The position numbers and the translations under genes are program-made. Source: an uncultured Lachnospiraceae bacterium (GTDB taxonomy: Bacteria > Bacillota > Clostridia > Lachnospirales > Lachnospiraceae). Taken from it: a DNA stretch of 10,410 nt. The DNA is taken from positions 1-10,410 of the forward strand of contig CAMWLB010000083.1 in assembly GCA_947174985.1 (NCBI GenBank). The letters are read 5' to 3'. Positions 6,735 to 10,410 of the stretch are shown piece by piece; position 1 is the first letter of the stretch, and each line of letters opens with the position of its first letter. Below the pieces are notes generated by a model. That model saw only the letters and a program-made list of their open reading frames with translations, did no database searches and had not been told where the DNA came from.

Positions 6735-6782
6735 GCAAGAGGTTGACATAATAAATCATATTATGTGTGCTTCTTGCTTTTT
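6735..6782 (+). terminator. Probable intrinsic terminator of the his operon
   Basis: A symmetric interrupted hairpin: GCAAGA (6735-6740) pairs with TCTTGC (6772-6777), and ACATAATA (6746-6753) pairs exactly with TATTATGT (6759-6766), around a 5-nt loop. The 5-nt segments between the arms add a G-C pair and two wobble pairs plus two mismatches. T5 follows at once (6778-6782). It starts 58 nt after the hisIE stop. The inner stem is AT-rich, so strength is uncertain. The TTGACA at 6743-6748 inside it has no matching -10 box at normal spacing, so I do not call a promoter here. Confidence 0.55.
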
Positions 6783-6835
6783 CCACTTCATTTTGCTCTT
6801 GTTTATGAAAAATTGCAGATGAAAGGATTACAGGT

Positions 6836-7210
6836 ATGAGTGATGTGACGGCCGAAAGGCGGTTGGAGTTAATCCGCAATATCAGGGAAGAAAATCAGAA
6901 AAACAGAATGCGTATGAAAAACAGGGAGCATATTTTATATGGGCGGGAATATGATACAGCGCCCATGCAGGATACCGGAGAACTGCCGGCAGCGCCGGCC
7001 CGCACATCCACTCTGATATTGCGGACAATTATTGCGGCAGTATTGCTTTCCCTGTTCATTATTATGGACTATATGGAAGCAGACTGGCTGCCCATAGACA
7101 TGAATACCATAAACGACTGTCTTAAGGAAAATTACACCGTAAATATAATTGATTTTATGGATAAAATCACGTATACTTTAGACAATGAAAACAGCCCTGC
7201 GGCGGAATGA
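6836..7210 (+). CDS. Small single-pass membrane protein, unknown function
   Basis: I do not recognise a characterised family. The 124-residue product has a charged N-terminal part rich in Arg, Lys, Glu and Asn (residues 1-35), a short Pro/Ala linker (about 50-57), one hydrophobic segment at about 59-79 (LILRTIIAAVLLSLFIIMDY), and a mildly acidic C-terminal tail of 45 residues. With no signal peptide and positive charges before the membrane segment, the N-terminus is probably cytoplasmic and the tail outside. AAAGGA at 6822-6827, 8 nt upstream, supports the ATG at 6836. It follows the his terminator and sits just before the radical SAM gene: its stop overlaps an ATG at 7207 as ATGA. It may belong to that operon, but position gives no function. 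No clear promoter was found upstream. Confidence 0.8.
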   Translation: MSDVTAERRLELIRNIREENQKNRMRMKNREHILYGREYDTAPMQDTGELPAAPARTSTLILRTIIAAVLLSLFIIMDYMEADWLPIDMNTINDCLKENYTVNIIDFMDKITYTLDNENSPAAE

Positions 7211-7218
7211 GAGGACGT

Positions 7219-9114
7219 ATGAATAAACTGGCGCTGTCAGATGACATTTTAATGAAGATAGAAAAACCGGCAAGGTATATTGGCGGGGAAGTCAATGCGG
7301 TGGTTAAGAATAAAGATGAGGTGGACATGCGGATTGCCATGTGCTTTCCGGATGTATATGAAATCGGAATGTCCCATTTAGGGATTCAGATTTTATATGA
7401 TATGTTCAACAGACTTGACGGCGTGTGGTGCGAGAGAGTCTATTCTCCGTGGGTGGATTTGGACGCCGTTATGCGAAAGGAAAAAATCCCCCTGTTTGCA
7501 CTGGAATCACAGGAACCAGTCAGGAATTTTGACTGGCTGGGCATCACCCTGCAATATGAAATGTGCTATACAAACATCCTGCAGGTTCTGGATTTGTCGG
7601 GGATTCCCCTTTTGGCGAAGGACAGGGGAGAGGATATGCCGATTGTGATAGGCGGCGGTCCCTGTGCCTACAATCCGGAACCGATTGCTGATTTCTTTGA
7701 TTTATTCTATATTGGTGAGGGGGAAACCCAGTACGAAAAACTGATTTCTCTTTATCGTTTGTGCCGGCGGGACAAGCTTGGCAGGAAGGAATTTTTAAGG
7801 CGGGCCGCCCAGATTCCGGGCATCTATGTGCCTATGTTTTATGAGGCGGCTTACCATGAGGACGGCACCATTGCTTCCTTTACCCCGACGGAAGAGAATA
7901 TCCCTCCTGTGATTGTAAAAGAAATAGAGAAAGAAGTGTCCTCCACTTACTATCCGAAAAAGCCGCTGGTTCCTTTTATGCGGATTACACAGGACAGGGT
8001 AGTGCTGGAGATTATGCGTGGTTGTATCAGAGGCTGCCGTTTTTGTCAGGCGGGACAGATTTACCGTCCCGTGCGTGAGCGCAGCCTTGACATGTTAAAA
8101 GAATATGCCACGGCCATGTTAAAGAATACAGGACAGGAGGAAATATCCTTAAGCTCGCTCAGTTCAAGCGACTATAAGAAGCTACCTGAACTGATTGACT
8201 TTCTGATTGAGGACTGCAGCAAAAATCATGTCAATATTTCCCTGCCATCTCTTAGAATTGATGCCTTTTCCTTAGATGTAATGCAAAAGGTACAGGATGT
8301 CAAAAAGACAAGCCTTACCTTTGCGCCGGAAGCGGGAAGCCAGCGCTTGAGAAACGTTATCAACAAAGGGCTGACAGAGGAGGATATTTTAAATGGCGCA
8401 GCGCTTGCCTTTGAAGGCGGCTGGACAAGGGTAAAATTGTACTTTATGCTGGGACTTCCCACAGAAACGGAAGAGGATATCAGAGGCATTGCGGAATTGT
8501 CCAATAAAATTGCCGCTACCTTTTTTGAGACAGTCCCCAAAGACAAACGTGTCAATGGCAAGGTGCAAATTGTGACGAGTACGTCATTTTTTATCCCCAA
8601 GCCCTTTACTCCTTTTCAATGGGCAAGGCAATGTACCAAGGACGAATATATCGATAAGGCATATCTGACGAGAAACGCTATCAAGGAGCAGCTTAATCAG
8701 AAGAGCATCAAATATAACTGGCATGAGGCGGATACTTCTGTGTTAGAGGGTGTGCTTGCCAGGGGAGACCGACGGATTTCACAGGTATTATTAAAGGTTT
8801 ATGAAAAAGGCGCCATCTACGATGCGTGGAGTGAATATTTTGACAACGAAAAGTGGCTTTCCGCTTTTTCAGAGTGTGGGCTTGACATTGATTTTTATAC
8901 CACAAGGGAAAGAGGACTGGATGAAATATTCCCATGGGATTTTATAGACTGCGGTGTATCAAAGGATTTCTTAAAGCGGGAATGGCTTAAGGCGCAGAAA
9001 GAAGAGATAAGCTATAACTGCCGCAAGGAATGTCAAGGCTGCGGCGCCATCCGCTTTGGCTGCGGCGTCTGCTTTGAGGAGCACTATGACGACAATACGC
9101 CGTGCTGGTCCTAG
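7219..9114 (+). CDS. B12-binding-like radical SAM protein (TIGR03960 type)
   Basis: Predicted iron-sulfur enzyme using S-adenosylmethionine to make a radical; the substrate is unknown. In the 631-residue product, the first 200 or so residues resemble the B12-binding fold (FPDVYEIGMSHLGIQILYD, then IGGGPCAYNPEPIADFFD and YIGEGE), but the cobalamin motif DxHxxG is not visible. The radical SAM domain has CIRGCRFC with C269, C273 and C276 for the 4Fe-4S cluster. Later blocks are LSLSSLSSSDY-like (seen as ISLSSLSSSDY), SLPSLRIDAFS, FAPEAGSQRLRNVINKG and LYFMLGLPTE. The tail has six more cysteines (C601, C605, C608, C615, C618, C629) that may bind a second metal site. ATG 7219 gives the usual MNKLALSDDIL start but its GAGAGGA is only 3 nt away; ATG 7207, overlapping the previous stop, is the alternative. 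The DUF2344 partner, fused in some bacteria, is separate here. Confidence 0.92.
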   Translation: MNKLALSDDILMKIEKPARYIGGEVNAVVKNKDEVDMRIAMCFPDVYEIGMSHLGIQILYDMFNRLDGVWCERVYSPWVDLDAVMRKEKIPLFALESQEPVRNFDWLGITLQYEMCYTNILQVLDLSGIPLLAKDRGEDMPIVIGGGPCAYNPEPIADFFDLFYIGEGETQYEKLISLYRLCRRDKLGRKEFLRRAAQIPGIYVPMFYEAAYHEDGTIASFTPTEENIPPVIVKEIEKEVSSTYYPKKPLVPFMRITQDRVVLEIMRGCIRGCRFCQAGQIYRPVRERSLDMLKEYATAMLKNTGQEEISLSSLSSSDYKKLPELIDFLIEDCSKNHVNISLPSLRIDAFSLDVMQKVQDVKKTSLTFAPEAGSQRLRNVINKGLTEEDILNGAALAFEGGWTRVKLYFMLGLPTETEEDIRGIAELSNKIAATFFETVPKDKRVNGKVQIVTSTSFFIPKPFTPFQWARQCTKDEYIDKAYLTRNAIKEQLNQKSIKYNWHEADTSVLEGVLARGDRRISQVLLKVYEKGAIYDAWSEYFDNEKWLSAFSECGLDIDFYTTRERGLDEIFPWDFIDCGVSKDFLKREWLKAQKEEISYNCRKECQGCGAIRFGCGVCFEEHYDDNTPCWS

Positions 9115-9193
9115 AAGTGCAGGCTGTTAAGGCTTTAGAAAAAGCTTACACATAATTTCAGGGTGGTATGGCTTTAGGAAGGTATGATTTAGT

Positions 9194-9904
9194 ATGAAAA
9201 TCAGAATTAAGTTCAGAAAATACGGCAATCTAAAATATATCGGACATTTGGATGTGCAGCGTTTTTTCCAGAAGGCTGTGCGAAGAGCGGGGATTGATGT
9301 TGCCTATACAACAGGGTTCTCGCCGCATCAGATTATGTCCTTTGCGGCTCCTTTAGGCGTCGGGCTGGAAAGTAATGGAGAATACATGGATATGGAATTA
9401 AACAGCTTCACGGACTGTCAGGACATCGTGACCAGGCTGAATCAGGCGTGTGTAGAAGGGATTGAGATTCTTTCTGCCGTGGTTCTGCCAAAGGAAGCCG
9501 GCAACGCTATGGCAAGCGTTGCGGCGGCAGGCTATACGGTGCGTTTTCGGGAGGGCAGGGAACCGGAATTTGACTGGCAGAATAGAATCGCCTCCTTTTA
9601 TGGCAGAGAATCTATACCGGTTACGAAGGAAACAAAGAAAGGCACGGCAGAAATCGATTTAAAACAGGGAATCTTTTCGATGGAGCTTCGTGGAGATACG
9701 CTGTATATGCTGCTTGATGCAAGCAGTGCCGGAAATATAAAGCCCCAGATGGTAATAGAAGCATTTCTTTCTGATAATCAGGATACCTTAAAGGAAAACG
9801 CACTTTTGATTACAAGGGAGGAAACCTATACCAATATCGGCACACCCGATATGCCAAAGCTTGTGCCGCTTGAGGCCGTAGGACTGGAGACGGCATATGA
9901 GTGA
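9194..9904 (+). CDS. DUF2344 / TIGR03936 family protein
   Basis: A 236-residue protein of a family of unknown biochemical role that regularly accompanies the TIGR03960 radical SAM protein as the next gene or as its C-terminal fusion. The N-terminal signature is clear: KIRIKFRKYGNLKYIGHLD, then QKAVRRAGIDVAYTTGFSPH, then SFAAPLGVGLESNGEYMD. No catalytic residues can be named and there is no signal peptide or membrane segment, so it should be cytoplasmic. The start is the ATG at 9194. The nearest ribosome site, AGGAAGG at 9176-9182, is 11 nt away, longer than usual, and an ATG-ATT-TAG mini frame (9184-9192) lies between. The 79-nt gap from the radical SAM gene is the longest in this gene run and contains the direct repeat GGCTTTAG (9131-9138, 9170-9177). 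The stop overlaps the RNase gene by 8 nt. Confidence 0.9.
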   Translation: MKIRIKFRKYGNLKYIGHLDVQRFFQKAVRRAGIDVAYTTGFSPHQIMSFAAPLGVGLESNGEYMDMELNSFTDCQDIVTRLNQACVEGIEILSAVVLPKEAGNAMASVAAAGYTVRFREGREPEFDWQNRIASFYGRESIPVTKETKKGTAEIDLKQGIFSMELRGDTLYMLLDASSAGNIKPQMVIEAFLSDNQDTLKENALLITREETYTNIGTPDMPKLVPLEAVGLETAYE

Positions 9905-10410
9905 TAAAAAATTGCTGTTGTATAAAGATCAAAACAAAATCGTAGTACTGCGGATAGGAGCAGGACGGCTTCATTCCGTTCAGGTATATGATGAGGCAGA
10001 TACTGCAATAAAGGATAATATATATATTGGGAAAATCATACATCTTCGTCATAATATCAATGCCGCATTTATAGATGTTCAGAAAGACCTCAACTGCTTT
10101 CTTTCCCTTGAAAGGCCGTTGAAGTCGGTGTATATGCTGAATCGTCCCTACGACGGCAGACTGATAGAGGGAGATGAACTTATTGTACAGGTTTCAAAAG
10201 ATGCCATCAAAACAAAAATACCGGTTGTAACCACAGATTTTGCCCTTTCCGGCAGATATCTTGCCATATCGGTCGGCGCAGGCAAACTGCGTTTTTCTAA
10301 AAAGATTTCCGAAGAAAAGCAGCAGGAGATAGAAACTTTTCTACACAAATCCGGATATATTAACTGCAAGCGCGTGATTCTGTTTCCCCATAGAAAGCTG
10401 GCTGATAGTG
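9897..10410 (+). CDS. RNase E/G-family protein, 3' end missing
   Basis: Only the first 171 codons are present; the frame is open at the right edge. Family members are Mg-dependent endoribonucleases acting on single-stranded RNA in rRNA maturation and mRNA decay. The N-terminal S1-like RNA-binding region is recognisable: NIYIGKI at 41-47, NAAFIDVQKDLNCFLSL at 55-71, EGDELIVQVSKDAIKTKIP at 91-109, then LSGRYLAIS at 117-125 and FSKKISEE at 133-140. The catalytic DEAD-like region would lie beyond the window, so activity cannot be judged. The segment where RNase G proteins usually read RTAAEGA (expected near 155-170) reads NCKRVILFPHRKLADS, so this copy looks divergent. The ATG at 9897 has GGAG at 9886-9889, 7 nt upstream, and overlaps the DUF2344 stop by 8 nt, implying coupled translation. 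rng/cafA is the likely name if the rest conforms. Confidence 0.85.
   Translation, partial: MSDKKLLLYKDQNKIVVLRIGAGRLHSVQVYDEADTAIKDNIYIGKIIHLRHNINAAFIDVQKDLNCFLSLERPLKSVYMLNRPYDGRLIEGDELIVQVSKDAIKTKIPVVTTDFALSGRYLAISVGAGKLRFSKKISEEKQQEIETFLHKSGYINCKRVILFPHRKLADS

Noticed and set aside
6640..6822. 60-codon frame with a hydrophobic end after hisIE
   Set aside because: It begins inside hisIE, crosses the terminator-like hairpin, and has no convincing start signal. Its hydrophobic stretch comes from a T-rich sequence.
8226..8600. 124-codon minus-strand frame inside the radical SAM gene
   Set aside because: It is antisense to strongly conserved coding sequence and matches nothing recognisable.

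Overview
The window looks like chromosomal DNA of a low-to-medium GC Firmicute of class Clostridia, most likely Lachnospiraceae. This rests on gene content: RecU (the Firmicute Holliday-junction resolvase), a HisZ plus short-form HisG ATP phosphoribosyltransferase, a HisIE protein carrying an extra N-terminal barrel, and a radical SAM (TIGR03960 type) / DUF2344 pair next to an RNase E/G-family gene. All convincing genes lie on the plus strand. No rRNA, tRNA, CRISPR array, insertion sequence or phage gene was found.

Region 1 (1-1245) holds the 3' part of an RluA-type pseudouridine synthase gene, open at the left edge, and recU, which starts 68 nt inside it. Region 2 (1246-1628) is non-coding. 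It contains a long near-perfect palindrome (1265-1398) whose inner part is built like a bidirectional intrinsic terminator, then a consensus sigma-A promoter (1516-1544) with small palindromes on and just after its -10 box, and a short leader.

Region 3 (1629-6676) is a compact histidine operon, hisZ-hisG-hisD-hisB-hisIE. It covers steps 1, 2, 3, 6 (IGP dehydratase) and the last two oxidations. hisA, hisH, hisF, hisC and a histidinol phosphatase are not in the window and must lie elsewhere if the pathway is complete. HisZ is cut short at its C-terminus. HisIE carries about 230 extra N-terminal residues that align with the HisF barrel but lack the catalytic aspartates and phosphate-binding glycines; this is the most intriguing protein feature here. 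A hairpin with a T tract (6735-6782) probably ends the operon.

Region 4 (6836-10410) is a second tight gene run: a small single-pass membrane protein, a B12-binding-like radical SAM protein with a cysteine-rich tail, a DUF2344 protein, and the 5' part of an RNase E/G-family gene that runs off the right edge. The short overlaps and spacing suggest co-transcription. The RNase neighbour points, by inference only, to a role in RNA or ribosome maturation.
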